From the NCBI RefSeq assembly GCF_039233145.1, contig NZ_CP136419.1, positions 1,896,001 through 1,960,000 on the forward strand: a stretch of 64,000 nt of DNA, given 5' to 3'. How positions within the stretch are numbered: the stretch's first letter is position 1; every line of letters begins with the position of its first letter. The translations under genes and the position numbers were made by a program. The notes under the pieces are model-generated. The model did no database searches and was not told the DNA's origin. It was given only the letters and a program-made list of their open reading frames with translations. The DNA comes from Moorella humiferrea (GTDB lineage Bacteria; Bacillota; DSM-521; Neomoorellales; Neomoorellaceae). Shown here piece by piece: positions 17,607 through 25,537 of this stretch.

Positions 17607-18578
17607 GTGAAGAAGAATATCGTCGCTACCTCCCTGATTGTATTTCTTGTTTTTTTATTATTATTTAGTTTGATTCATCGCAGGCCGCTGTTGCCTCAAC
17701 ACAGCCTTGCACAAACAACGGATACAAAAGCTAAAAACGAAACTGCAACAATTAAAGAAGCCGCCGTCACGCCTGTTCAGGAGGTAGAAAACGATAACCC
17801 TAGAAAAAAAATTTTTGCCGACAAGGTTGTCGCCCTGATTTATCATCATATTGATGAGCACGAAATTCCCGGGCTGGTTATATCTCCCCAACGCTTCCGG
17901 CACCATCTGGATATGCTCCGGGCTGCAGGATACAGAGCCGTCGGCCTTCAGGAAATGGAGGCTTTCCTCAACGGAAAACCTATTCCCAACAACGCCGTGC
18001 TCATTACCTTCGATGACGGTTACGAAAGCGTCTACCGATATGCATTACCTGAACTAAAGGCCAGGCACATGCCTGCATTATCCTTCGCCATCGTCGGCTA
18101 TATGGGGCAAAAGCTGGGCAATCTCCAACATTATAACTGGCAACAGGCCGCGGAAATGGCCTCTGCCGGGTTTATAACCCAATCTCATACATATAATTTA
18201 CATGACTATGCCCTCCTCGCCAACGGTCATACCGGCCCCATCCTTAACGGACCTTTAAAAGGACAAAATACAAATGAATTTCAAGAGATGGTCCGCAGGG
18301 ATTTACAGCATTCACGGGAACTAATTGAGGCCAACCTACATTATCCGGCCGTGGCGTTGGCATTGCCCTTTGGAGCCGCCGGTAGTTTATCAATCAAAGT
18401 TGCGGCTGAAACGGGTTTTAAGTTTATCTTTACCACCCGTCCCGGTGCCATTACCAGAAAAACTAACCCGTTATATCTCCCCCGCATCAATGCCGGTACG
18501 CCGAATTTGACGACAAGCCAGCTTGATAATATAATCCGCAAAACTGCCGGGGAAGATCTTAAAACGGGCGGCCAGTAA
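17607..18578 (+). CDS. Polysaccharide deacetylase, membrane anchored
   Basis: A 323-residue NodB-fold hydrolase that would remove acetyl groups from a cell-wall or exported polysaccharide. An N-terminal membrane anchor spans about residues 5-23, followed by a low-complexity linker. The NodB metal site is visible as TFDDGY (134-139) and SHT (193-195). The start is GTG at 17607, nine bases after TAGGAGG; an ATG three bases earlier is out of frame and stops at once. It follows the DMT transporter by 31 bp and probably shares its transcript. Confidence 0.9.
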   Translation: MKKNIVATSLIVFLVFLLLFSLIHRRPLLPQHSLAQTTDTKAKNETATIKEAAVTPVQEVENDNPRKKIFADKVVALIYHHIDEHEIPGLVISPQRFRHHLDMLRAAGYRAVGLQEMEAFLNGKPIPNNAVLITFDDGYESVYRYALPELKARHMPALSFAIVGYMGQKLGNLQHYNWQQAAEMASAGFITQSHTYNLHDYALLANGHTGPILNGPLKGQNTNEFQEMVRRDLQHSRELIEANLHYPAVALALPFGAAGSLSIKVAAETGFKFIFTTRPGAITRKTNPLYLPRINAGTPNLTTSQLDNIIRKTAGEDLKTGGQ

Positions 18579-18591
18579 TGCCGCCCGTAAC

Positions 18592-19032
18592 TTATTCCCA
18601 ACCGTGCCGCCGGCAGCGTCCATGTCCCGGCTTCGGCCCTGCAAAAACTTCTTTGCTGCCGCAACGGGGACAGGTTTCAACATTATGTTCCTTTTCCAGT
18701 TCCCATTCATGGCCGCACTCTTCACAGCGCGCCCTGGCGCCGACCAGGTGATATATTCCCCCTTCAATACGTATGGCCTTGCCGTTAATTAAGGCGTCGG
18801 CCACCTTGCTGCGGGCCGCGCCGAGGATGCGGAAAAAGGTCGGCCGTGAAACCCCCATCCTGGCGGCGCATTCTTCCTGCTCCAGCCCTTCTATATCTTT
18901 CAGGCGTATTGCCTCCAGTTCTTCTACTGCCAAAACGACTTCTTCCAGCTGGCGTAAAGGCACGGCAGCCGGTTTAAAATAGGTAACTCCGGGTAAAAAT
19001 TCCACGCGCCGGCACTTGGGCGGCCTCGGCAT
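18592..19032 (-). CDS. DUF134 family HTH protein with zinc ribbon
   Basis: A 146-residue predicted regulator. The N-terminal part starts [20 protein letters not shown], the DUF134 hallmark, then has a sigma-70 region 4-like HTH ([20 protein letters not shown] and [11 protein letters not shown]). The C-terminal 50 residues hold a zinc ribbon, CEECG...CPRCG. DUF134 genes commonly sit beside NifX/NifB-like and MinD-like genes, as here. Its promoter belongs to the shared-motif set, so it may autoregulate and control the group; that is inference. Confidence 0.9.
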   Translation of the reverse strand: MPRPPKCRRVEFLPGVTYFKPAAVPLRQLEEVVLAVEELEAIRLKDIEGLEQEECAARMGVSRPTFFRILGAARSKVADALINGKAIRIEGGIYHLVGARARCEECGHEWELEKEHNVETCPRCGSKEVFAGPKPGHGRCRRHGWE

Positions 19033-19066
19033 ATTATTCCCCCGCTTTCAACTTTAACTGTTTCAT

Positions 19067-19095
19067 ATGATAACTTTAATCTGGACTTATGTCAA
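19067..19095 (-). promoter_or_regulatory. Shared-motif promoter of the DUF134 gene
   Basis: Reverse strand TTGACA (19095-19090), 17-bp spacer, TATCAT (19072-19067). The -35 and following bases read TTGACATAAGTCCA, nearly the same as at the NifX promoter. Confidence 0.75.
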
Positions 19096-19153
19096 CCAGA
19101 AGTCCCTAAAAACACTCAACGCCACCCGCCCGTCCGGCTAAAATATTTAAACT

Positions 19154-19705
19154 TTAAAAAACCCGGTCTAAATCTAAGTCCAACTTGGGTAAAACTGTCG
19201 AAACGAAAGGGTCCTTTCCCCGCCGGGTGTAGAGATCTTTTTTCTCCCCTTCGGGAGTAAAAGCACAAACTTCTATGGTCTGGGCCACAGGGTGGACAAA
19301 CCATATCTCCCGCACCTGGTGGGCGGCATATAACTTTTTCTTGATTACTTGATCCCGCTCAGCGGTAGAAGGGGAGAGAATTTCAATTACCAGGTCCGGC
19401 CCGCCTTTGATATTGGCTTCAGTGATGATGGCCCGTCTTTCGTTGCTGATAAAAATGATATCCGGCTGGACGACATCTTCCGGTGTTAAATAAACATCAA
19501 TAGGTGAGTGGAGAATTATCCCTATCTTTTGCTCTTCCACATGCTGGCGTAAAATAAACTCCAGGTTCCCGGAAACCATCTGGTGGATGACACTTGGTGC
19601 CGGCACCATATACAGCTTCCCCCCGATGAGCTCATACCTTTTGTCCTCCGGTAGCTGGCAATAGTCCTCGTAAGTAAATTTAACCTCGTTAACGGCCATG
19701 TTCAT
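19154..19705 (-). CDS. Uma2 family protein (DUF820, restriction endonuclease-like fold)
   Basis: A 183-residue protein of the Uma2/DUF820 family, which has a PD-(D/E)XK nuclease-like fold. Family features are the N-terminal YEDYCQLPEDKRYELIGG, the DVVQPDIIFI strand and PDLVIEILSPSTAERD, then KKKLYAAHQVREIWFV. The acidic and Lys residues of the putative active site are all present. These proteins are frequent, often multicopy, accessory genes of unclear role. The gene stands alone downstream of the orphan riboswitch region. Confidence 0.88.
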   Translation of the reverse strand: MNMAVNEVKFTYEDYCQLPEDKRYELIGGKLYMVPAPSVIHQMVSGNLEFILRQHVEEQKIGIILHSPIDVYLTPEDVVQPDIIFISNERRAIITEANIKGGPDLVIEILSPSTAERDQVIKKKLYAAHQVREIWFVHPVAQTIEVCAFTPEGEKKDLYTRRGKDPFVSTVLPKLDLDLDRVF

Positions 19706-19867
19706 CCCTCCCGGGACATTTCCTTTAGTGGTATTGTACCATTTGTTTACCCGGCTTAAAAGCTGGCCGATATCCCTGTCAGATGGGCCCGGTACTATTC
19801 AGGTTCTCTCTATACCACCAGATAATTTTATCACCAGTGCTTATAATACCTAATAACATCTAAAAAC

Positions 19868-19934
19868 AAAACGGCCTTTTCCAACACCTTCCTACATACT
19901 CCCCGGGTGGGTTAGAATAGGCCGTCCATAACAG
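19868..19934 (-). terminator. Terminator-like hairpin
   Basis: On the reverse strand ACGGCCT pairs with AGGCCGT across a structured loop and is followed by TTTTGTTTTT. It would end any transcript that reads past the riboswitch terminator. Confidence 0.6.
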
Positions 19935-20043
19935 TCCCAGCGCATCGTGAACTTCCAGTCGTTTTGCCTTATTGGAAATCACTTGCCGGGCCGGTTGGCA
20001 GCATTTAAGCCGGCCCCTCGGGGCCGGTCACCTATCCTGTTCA

Positions 20044-20076
20044 AAAATAAAACCCTGCTCCAACTAGAACAGGGTT
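20044..20076 (-). terminator. Terminator directly after the cobalamin riboswitch
   Basis: Stem AACCCTG/CAGGGTT (20051-20057 with 20070-20076) followed on the reverse strand by TTTATTTTT. It is the likely expression platform of the riboswitch. Confidence 0.75.
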
Positions 20077-20118
20077 CATGCTGTTTCCCCATCCTGCGTA
20101 GGGAGCACCAGCTGCTAA

Positions 20119-20262
20119 GACAGGCACCAGGTCTCCTGGCTCGGGTTCACCGTTTCCCCACGCCTTCCCAGGGCAAAACCCAGTGGCCTGATGTGGGGTC
20201 ACTCCCCCTTACAGTGGCGCGACCGCGCCGGTTTTACACCGGCTTCCCTTGATGCCTGCTGT
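20119..20262 (-). promoter_or_regulatory. Cobalamin (B12) riboswitch
   Basis: Reverse-strand RNA with the B12 aptamer hallmarks in order: GGGAAGCCGGTGTAAAACC, GCGCCACTGTA, the second conserved GCCACTG, GGGAAGGCG, and AACCCGAGCCAGGAGACC, closed by a P1 stem GGCA/TGCC. It lies after the terminator of the MinD-like operon. A terminator follows, but no transport or cobalamin gene lies downstream on this strand before the Uma2 gene. Confidence 0.92.
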
Positions 20263-20283
20263 TATTTAAATTAATCCTTCTAC

Positions 20284-20307
20284 AAAAAAAGCCGGAATCC
20301 TCCCGGC
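20284..20307 (-). terminator. Terminator of the NifX/MinD operon
   Basis: GCCGG/CCGGC stem followed on the reverse strand by seven T, 50 bp after the stop of the last operon gene. Confidence 0.75.
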
Positions 20308-20356
20308 CAATGTTTTTAAATTGCATAGGTCCGTTTTATTTAAAAATCCCGTCCGG

Positions 20357-21277
20357 TTATTGATTTCCTATTTTTTCCAACCGGACCAGAAGGCTATCCC
20401 ACATGGCCTGTACCGCCTTGGCCGCCGCCCCCCGGGAGCAGGACGTAAGGGGAACGCCGTTTACCAGGGCCCTGACCACATCGATATCATAGGGTATTTT
20501 GCCGGCGACGCTAAGCCCTGTTTCATAACAATAAGCCTCGATTTCCCTGCTTTTTTCCGGTGCGAGATCATACTTATTGATGCAAACGGATACCGGCACG
20601 TGGAAATGGTCGGCAAGCTTTACCACCCGTTCCAGGTCGTGCCGGCCAGCCGCCGTTGGCTCCGTCACCACCAGAGCCAGGGTAACGCCAGTCAGCGAAG
20701 AAATAACAGGACAGCCGATGCCCGGCGGGCCGTCGGTAATAATCAGCCGGGCGTTATTTTCCTCCCCCAGCCGCCGCGCTTCCTGACGCACCTTTGTTAC
20801 CAGCTTGCCGGAATTTTCCTCAGCCAGACCTAGCTGAGCATGGACCAGGGAGCCGTAAGGCGTTTCCGAGATATACCAGTAGCCGGCAAGATTGGGTTCC
20901 ATGGTCACGGCTCCCGTCGGGCACACAAGGGCACATACCCCACAGCCTTCGCATGCCAGAGAATCGATATAGAAAGACCCTCTGTCCGAACGGGCCTTCC
21001 CGTCAGCTTTCTCCGACACTACCTGCAAAACGGCATCAAAACGGCATGCTTCCAAGCAGCGGCCGCAAAGGTTGCAAAATTTCGGGTTGATAACCGCCTT
21101 TTTGGATCCGTAAAATTCATTTACACTTTCCACCTCTGGCCGCAGAAGCAAATGCAGGTCGGCAGCGTCGACATCGCAGTCGGCCAGAACCTTATCTTCC
21201 GCCAGGGCGGCCAGGGCAGCGGTAACAGTTGTTTTTCCCGTGCCCCCCTTACCGCTAATTACCAGCAGCTCTTGCAC
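20357..21277 (-). CDS. MinD-superfamily P-loop ATPase with inserted ferredoxin domain
   Basis: A 306-residue cytoplasmic ATPase of the Mrp/NBP35-like group. The deviant Walker A ISGKGGTGKTTVT starts at about residue 7. Two [4Fe-4S] motifs are inserted at about 65-110 (CNLCGRCLEACRF and CEGCGVCALVCPTGA). The switch region TDGPPGIGCPV and VTEPT follow. Relatives carry or insert metal clusters. It is the last gene of the operon NifX-NifX-ferredoxin-MinD-MinD and overlaps the previous MinD gene by 23 bp. The start is GTG. The client protein is unknown. Confidence 0.9.
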   Translation of the reverse strand: MQELLVISGKGGTGKTTVTAALAALAEDKVLADCDVDAADLHLLLRPEVESVNEFYGSKKAVINPKFCNLCGRCLEACRFDAVLQVVSEKADGKARSDRGSFYIDSLACEGCGVCALVCPTGAVTMEPNLAGYWYISETPYGSLVHAQLGLAEENSGKLVTKVRQEARRLGEENNARLIITDGPPGIGCPVISSLTGVTLALVVTEPTAAGRHDLERVVKLADHFHVPVSVCINKYDLAPEKSREIEAYCYETGLSVAGKIPYDIDVVRALVNGVPLTSCSRGAAAKAVQAMWDSLLVRLEKIGNQ

Positions 21278-22133
21278 GCTGTGACACCAGCCTCTCTACC
21301 TCCTGCCAGAGGCCGATAAAGGACGGTACCCAGTGGGGATAATCTTCCACCAGGCATCTTCCCCGGGCATAAGTGGCGGCATATTCCTTATCAAAGGGTA
21401 TTTTTAGCAGAATGGGGATGCCTTCCCGCAGGCAGTAACGCTCCACCCGCTGATCCCCCAGGGTGGAACGGTTGATGACCACGGCGCAGGGCACTCCCAG
21501 TTCCCGCACCATCCCCACGGCAAGGCGGAGATCGTTTAGGCCGAAGGGAGTGGGCTCGGTGACCAGCAGGCAGAAGTCGCTACCCTTTACGGCGGCAACC
21601 ACCGGGCACGAGGTGCCCGGCGGAGCGTCGATTAAGGTAAGGCCTTCCCTTCGGGAAAGTTTTTTTACGGCCCTTATCACCGGCGGTGCCATGGGCATGC
21701 CAATATCGATCCTGCCGTGGACAAAATCGATATTCCCGGCCTGCCCCCTGGCCACCACACCGATACGGTACGGCTTTTCCCTTATCGCCCCGGCCGGGCA
21801 GACTAGAGAACAGCCGCCGCAGCCGTGACACATCTCCGGAAAAACAAGCACCCTACCTCCAGCAACGGCCAAGGCATGAAAAGCGCACACTTCACTGCAC
21901 CGGCCGCAGGCGGTACATTTAGTTTCATCCACTTCTGGGACCGGCAGAGTCACTTCCCTTTCTTCCTGAAATTCAGGCTTTAAGAAAAGGTGGGCATTGG
22001 GTTCTTCCACATCGCAGTCTAGGACCTGAACCGGCATTTTTTTGGCCAGGGCCAGGGCCAGGTTGGTGACGATGGTAGTCTTCCCCGTCCCCCCCTTGCC
22101 GCTGGCCACCGTAACAATCATTTCCTTCACCAC
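21255..22133 (-). CDS. MinD-superfamily P-loop ATPase with inserted ferredoxin domain (paralogue)
   Basis: A 292-residue paralogue of the next gene with the same plan: Walker A VASGKGGTGKTTIV, two [4Fe-4S] motifs (CTACGRCSEVCAFHA and CHGCGGCSLVCPAGA), and IDAPPGTSCPV. Pairs of such ATPases are conserved and may form a heterodimer. It lies 3 bp after the small ferredoxin gene. The start is one of two adjacent GTG codons (22133 or 22130). A cluster-assembly or redox-driven ATPase role is inferred from the family and neighbours. Confidence 0.9.
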   Translation of the reverse strand: MVKEMIVTVASGKGGTGKTTIVTNLALALAKKMPVQVLDCDVEEPNAHLFLKPEFQEEREVTLPVPEVDETKCTACGRCSEVCAFHALAVAGGRVLVFPEMCHGCGGCSLVCPAGAIREKPYRIGVVARGQAGNIDFVHGRIDIGMPMAPPVIRAVKKLSRREGLTLIDAPPGTSCPVVAAVKGSDFCLLVTEPTPFGLNDLRLAVGMVRELGVPCAVVINRSTLGDQRVERYCLREGIPILLKIPFDKEYAATYARGRCLVEDYPHWVPSFIGLWQEVERLVSQRARAAGN

Positions 22134-22136
22134 GCT

Positions 22137-22307
22137 TTAATCAAGGCTTAAAGCTCCGTTGGGACATTCTTCAACACAGGTGCCGCATTCCAGGCATTCA
22201 TCGGCATTGACAACCGCTACTCCATCCACGGTAATGGCCTCCACCGGGCAAACGTCCACGCAGCTGCCGCAACCGGTGCATTTTTCCTCATCAACCCTGA
22301 CCGCCAT
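22137..22307 (-). CDS. Two-cluster [4Fe-4S] ferredoxin
   Basis: A 56-residue clostridial-type ferredoxin with two complete motifs, CTGCGSCVDVCPVEA and CLECGTCVEECPNGA. The ATG at 22307 follows GGAGGGAG; the longer reading to 22412 overlaps the upstream gene and lacks homology. It is embedded between the NifX-like genes and the MinD-like ATPases and may supply electrons for cluster handling. Confidence 0.94.
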   Translation of the reverse strand: MAVRVDEEKCTGCGSCVDVCPVEAITVDGVAVVNADECLECGTCVEECPNGALSLD

Positions 22308-22326
22308 CTTTTTCTCCCTCCATTTA

Positions 22327-22689
22327 TTAATGGCCACCGCAGCCCTCATGACCGCCGTGGTCATGGCTGCAGGTACCGCCGCTGCTTTTGAGGCTGCCGG
22401 CAAGGTAGGCATGCACCGCCGCCTCTACCGGTCCGTAAGCGCCGCTAATTACTTCTATGCCCCGCTCGCCGAACAATTCGACGGCGCGGGCGCCGATACC
22501 GCCCACGATAACGCAGTTGACCCCTAGATCGGCCAGGTAATTGGGTAAAAACCCCGGTTGATGTCCGGGATTGGCGATAACTTCCCTGCCGATGACTTTC
22601 CCGTCTTTCACGGTAAAAAGGCTGTACTGGGAGCAATGACCGAAATGCTCGGCAACCATTGTTCCCTCGGTTGCTACGGCGATCTTCAC
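22327..22689 (-). CDS. NifX/NifB-type dinitrogenase cofactor-binding-like protein
   Basis: A 120-residue protein with the NifX/NafY-like fold (MKIAVATEGTMVAEHFGHCSQYSLF, then NCVIVGGIGARAVELFGERGIEV). The C-terminus is rich in His, Cys and Gly (CSHDHGGHEGCGGH), a likely metal-binding tail. The start is GTG immediately after the stop of the previous gene. The window has no nitrogenase genes, so a general metal-cluster carrier role is more likely than nitrogen fixation. Confidence 0.9.
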   Translation of the reverse strand: MKIAVATEGTMVAEHFGHCSQYSLFTVKDGKVIGREVIANPGHQPGFLPNYLADLGVNCVIVGGIGARAVELFGERGIEVISGAYGPVEAAVHAYLAGSLKSSGGTCSHDHGGHEGCGGH

Positions 22690-23070
22690 TTAACGATTAC
22701 CTCCTCGACCCATACCAGAATGAGGACCTACGTTAGGCTGAGATACAGGGGTGGCCTTTCCGGCCTGCCACTGTTCCAGCGCCGCCTGGACCGTAGGCGC
22801 CGTTGTTGAGTAAACCTTAATCCCCGCCCCCTGGAGAACCCGGAGGGCATTGGGCCCGACGTTTCCGGTTAGGACAACTTCCACACCCCGGTTTACCAGG
22901 GTCTGGGCCGTTGCCACTCCCGCACCCCCGCCGGCGCCGACATTGTCGTTGGCCACGACCTCTATGGTGTTTTTATCCAAGTCGGCAATCACGAAATACT
23001 GGCAGCGCCCGAAACGGGGATCTACCGCTGCCGCTCCATCTTTACCCTGGGCCGTAACGGCCACTTTCAT
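22690..23070 (-). CDS. NifX/NifB-type cofactor-binding-like protein (first gene of operon)
   Basis: A 126-residue NifX-fold protein with MKVAVTAQGKDGAAAVDPRFGR at the start and GVEVVLTGNVGPNALRVL in the second half, ending in a Gly/Arg-rich tail. It is the first gene of a five-gene run ending at 20357, all closely spaced. Its promoter carries the shared motif in two copies. The start follows AAAGGGG. A role in binding or moving iron-sulfur or molybdenum-type clusters is inferred. Confidence 0.9.
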   Translation of the reverse strand: MKVAVTAQGKDGAAAVDPRFGRCQYFVIADLDKNTIEVVANDNVGAGGGAGVATAQTLVNRGVEVVLTGNVGPNALRVLQGAGIKVYSTTAPTVQAALEQWQAGKATPVSQPNVGPHSGMGRGGNR

Positions 23071-23092
23071 TCATTTCGCCCCTTTCTGTTGC

Positions 23093-23138
23093 GGTCATTC
23101 GTCCATTTTATTATAAAGCTATTTTGGTCTTATGTCAA
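23093..23138 (-). promoter_or_regulatory. Shared-motif promoter of the NifX/MinD operon
   Basis: Reverse strand TTGACA (23138-23133), 17-bp spacer, TATAAT (23115-23110). The -35/spacer copy reads TTGACATAAGACCA; a second copy, ATGGACGAATGACC (23106-23093), starts 32 bp further down, after the -10. Confidence 0.8.
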
Positions 23139-23145
23139 TAAAAAC

Positions 23146-23177
23146 AAAAAGGCCGGGGAGAAAAATATGACCCGGCC
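23146..23177 (-). terminator. Terminator of the DUF5320 gene
   Basis: Stem GGCCGGG/CCCGGCC (23151-23157 with 23171-23177) followed on the reverse strand by TTTTTGTTTTT. Confidence 0.8.
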
Positions 23178-23194
23178 CCGCAATTAGGGTTTAC

Positions 23195-23593
23195 CTACAG
23201 GTCCTCCTCTGAGGCGTCGCCCGCTTCATCACCACCCCGGTCTTCCCGCTGTAAGGCCTTCAGCTGCTCTTTGACCATTTTGAGCTGGCTTTCCAACACG
23301 GCCGCCTGTTGCTTTAAAAATTCCGCATCAGGCGCCGCGCCCCCGGGAGGTACGGCGCCGGGAAAGGACGCGCCCCAAAAGGCACCGGGGTAATAGCCAT
23401 AAAACGATGGGAAAAAACCCCAGGCCAGGCGGCGACCCCATCCAAGGCCCAGACCCCGGCCCCGTCCCAGACCCCGACCGAAGCCAAAGGCGGGGTTCAT
23501 AAAACCGGGTACGGGAAAGCCGCTGCAGTAACCGGCACCGCGGCCGGTGCGCGGTCCAAGACCCCATGGGCCGGTCCTGTCACCACGTGGCAT
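23195..23593 (-). CDS. DUF5320 family Gly/Arg-rich protein
   Basis: A 132-residue small protein starting MPRGDRTGPWGLGPRTGRGA, the DUF5320 hallmark. A long Gly/Arg/Phe/Pro-rich centre is followed by a C-terminal coiled-coil-like stretch (LKQQAAVLESQLKMVKEQLK). Family members accompany NifX and MinD-like genes in anaerobes, as here; the function is unknown. The ATG at 23593 has a strong AAAGGAGGTG site and gives the family start; the reading to 23656 runs through the promoter. It is monocistronic. Confidence 0.87.
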   Translation of the reverse strand: MPRGDRTGPWGLGPRTGRGAGYCSGFPVPGFMNPAFGFGRGLGRGRGLGLGWGRRLAWGFFPSFYGYYPGAFWGASFPGAVPPGGAAPDAEFLKQQAAVLESQLKMVKEQLKALQREDRGGDEAGDASEEDL

Positions 23594-23609
23594 TTTAACA
23601 CCTCCTTTC

Positions 23610-23656
23610 GGACCTATGTTCATTATTAGTATAAATCTATTATGGCCAAATGTCAA
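23610..23656 (-). promoter_or_regulatory. Shared-motif promoter of the DUF5320 gene
   Basis: Reverse strand TTGACA (23656-23651), 17-bp spacer, TATACT (23633-23628). The first copy reads TTGACATTTGGCCATAA; the second, ATGAACATAGGTCC (23623-23610), begins 33 bp downstream. Confidence 0.82.
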
Positions 23657-23680
23657 TAATAAAATACTGCCTCAATAGTT

Positions 23681-23709
23681 AAAAACCCCGGAGGTGATCC
23701 TCCGAGGTT
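23681..23709 (-). terminator. Terminator of the FmdE/ABC importer operon
   Basis: 11-bp near-perfect stem (23684-23694 with 23699-23709) followed on the reverse strand by TTTTTAAC, directly after the ATPase stop codon. Confidence 0.8.
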
Positions 23710-24468
23710 TCAATTTAATCCAGGTACGACTACCGGTATGTTTTGCACCTTGGCTATCGTTACCGGTATGCCATAAACGCCGGCGATATTTTCCGGTGTC
23801 ATTATCTCCATCCCGCCGCAGGCAAAAACCGTATAGTCTTTTAAAAAAAGAAACTTATCGGCAAAGCGTAAAGCTAAATTAAGATCGTGCATCACTACCA
23901 CCGCCGCCAAGTCTTGCTCGTGCACAACCCTTTTTACGATCCGCAGGACCTCCAGCTGGTTTCTTAAATCTAAATTACTGGTAGGCTCATCGAGAAGAAG
24001 GACCCGCGGTTCCTGGGCCAGGGCGCGGGCAATGACCACCTTTTGCAGCTCGCCGCCGCTCAACTCGTCAATATAACGCAGGGCAAGTCCTTTGAGGTTC
24101 AGAAGCGCTAAAACCCGTTCCACGATATTTAAGTCATCAACGGAGACGTCCCACTTAATGTGGGGTTTCCGGCCTAAAAGGACGGCATCAAAAACGGTGA
24201 CCCTGCCGCCTTCGCTCCTCTGGGGAACATAACCGATTTTCCGCGCCACTTCCTGTCGGTGGAGTTGCAGAACGTTTTCTTTATCGATTAAAACCGTTCC
24301 CCGCCGGGGTTGCAAAATTTTATTCAGGCATTTGATGAGGGTGGACTTCCCGGCGCCGTTGTTACCCAAAACGGCCAGAAACTCTCCCGGGGCCACGGAA
24401 AACTTAACATTCCTTAACACAGGGTGACCGTTATAGCTGAATTCCACGCCGTCTACCTCAATAATCAT
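23710..24468 (-). CDS. ABC transporter ATP-binding protein (FecE/BtuD type)
   Basis: A 252-residue ATPase energising import by the neighbouring permease. Walker A GNNGAGKST, Q-loop KIGYVPQR, signature LSGGELQK, Walker B VLLLDEPTSNLD and the switch His in VVMHDLNLAL are complete. It overlaps the permease gene by 4 bp. It belongs to the FecCD-type importer family for iron-siderophore, cobalamin, heme or molybdate/tungstate; the FmdE gene in the same operon makes molybdate or tungstate worth considering. Confidence 0.93.
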   Translation of the reverse strand: MIIEVDGVEFSYNGHPVLRNVKFSVAPGEFLAVLGNNGAGKSTLIKCLNKILQPRRGTVLIDKENVLQLHRQEVARKIGYVPQRSEGGRVTVFDAVLLGRKPHIKWDVSVDDLNIVERVLALLNLKGLALRYIDELSGGELQKVVIARALAQEPRVLLLDEPTSNLDLRNQLEVLRIVKRVVHEQDLAAVVVMHDLNLALRFADKFLFLKDYTVFACGGMEIMTPENIAGVYGIPVTIAKVQNIPVVVPGLN

Positions 24469-25508
24469 CGTCTTCTACCCCCCCTGGCAAGGAGATATAA
24501 AAACATGGGCGCTCCCATAAAGGAGGTTATGGCTCCTACGGGGAGGACGACCGGGGCGATAACGGTCCGACCAACGGTATCAGCGGCCAGAAGCAGAAGC
24601 CCTCCCATAACCCCTGCCGCCGGGATTAAAAAGCGATGATCGCCGCCTATTAACCGCCGCATCAGGTGCGGTCCTACCAGGCCGATAAACCCAATGATAC
24701 CCAGGAAAGAAACAATGGCGGCCGTTATCAACGAGGCTGTAAACATCCCCAAAAGCCTAACCTTTTCTACGTTCACACCCAGGCCTTTGGCTGTTTCCTC
24801 GCCGCCGTCCAGGGCGTTGTAGTTCCACCTGTTGGCCATGAAATAAAGGAAGGCGACGGCAATAACCAAAACCATAATTTCTAAATCCCGCCAGGAAGCC
24901 CGACCAATGTCGCCGAAGGTCCAGAAAACAATGGCCGCTACCTGCACATCGCTGGCAAAATATTGGATGATAATAGTCGCGGCGGAAAACAGGGATCCCA
25001 GGGCCACCCCGCTCAAAACCATGGCTTCGGGAGAAAAGCCTTTTTGCGAGGCCAAGAATATAATCACTAAGGTCGCGGCCATGGCCCCTAAAAAGGCGGA
25101 AAACGTCACCACATAAGGATTGTTAATAAGCACCGCGTCGGCCACAGTGCGCTGGGTGCTTCCCGCCCCCAGGGCAACGATGGCCAGGGCAGCGCCGCAT
25201 GCCGCACCCTGGGAAACGCCCAGGGTGAAGGGGGAAGCCAGGGGGTTGCGGAGGATGTTCTGCATTACACATCCCGCCACGGAAAGACCCACGCCAGCAG
25301 TGAAGGCCGCCAGCACCCGCGGCAGGCGTATGTTCCAGATGATTATGTCCGCCCGACTTTCCCCCAAACCCAGCAAAGTCCGTATTACCTGATACGGTGT
25401 AAGTTCCGCCGACCCGGCGTTTATGGCATAAATCCCCACCAAACAACTAAGAAAAACAAGGAAAAAAATAATTAATATATTACGCCGGGTGTATTGTAAG
25501 TATTCCAA
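24465..25508 (-). CDS. FecCD-family ABC permease
   Basis: A 347-residue membrane permease with about ten helices. Conserved FecCD text includes IIIWNIRLPRVLAAFTAGVG, MQNILRNPLASPFTLGVSQG and IIGFIGLVGPHLMRRLIGGD. It would form a homodimeric import channel with the downstream ATPase and receive substrate from the upstream lipoprotein. Operon order is FmdE, binding protein, permease, ATPase. The substrate is not determined by sequence. Confidence 0.93.
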   Translation of the reverse strand: MEYLQYTRRNILIIFFLVFLSCLVGIYAINAGSAELTPYQVIRTLLGLGESRADIIIWNIRLPRVLAAFTAGVGLSVAGCVMQNILRNPLASPFTLGVSQGAACGAALAIVALGAGSTQRTVADAVLINNPYVVTFSAFLGAMAATLVIIFLASQKGFSPEAMVLSGVALGSLFSAATIIIQYFASDVQVAAIVFWTFGDIGRASWRDLEIMVLVIAVAFLYFMANRWNYNALDGGEETAKGLGVNVEKVRLLGMFTASLITAAIVSFLGIIGFIGLVGPHLMRRLIGGDHRFLIPAAGVMGGLLLLAADTVGRTVIAPVVLPVGAITSFMGAPMFLYLLARGGRRR

Positions 25509-25537
25509 CTTTCCACCTCGCCTGGTAAAATCGTTTG

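Larger units (their letters stand above)
19706..20118 (-). other. Non-coding stretch downstream of the cobalamin riboswitch
   Basis: No supportable gene on either strand. It holds two terminator-like hairpins listed separately and a perfect 8-bp GC hairpin at 20010-20027 (CCGGCCCC/GGGGCCGG, loop TC). The only genes nearby are Uma2 (start 19705) and the end of the MinD-like operon (20357). Confidence 0.7.
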
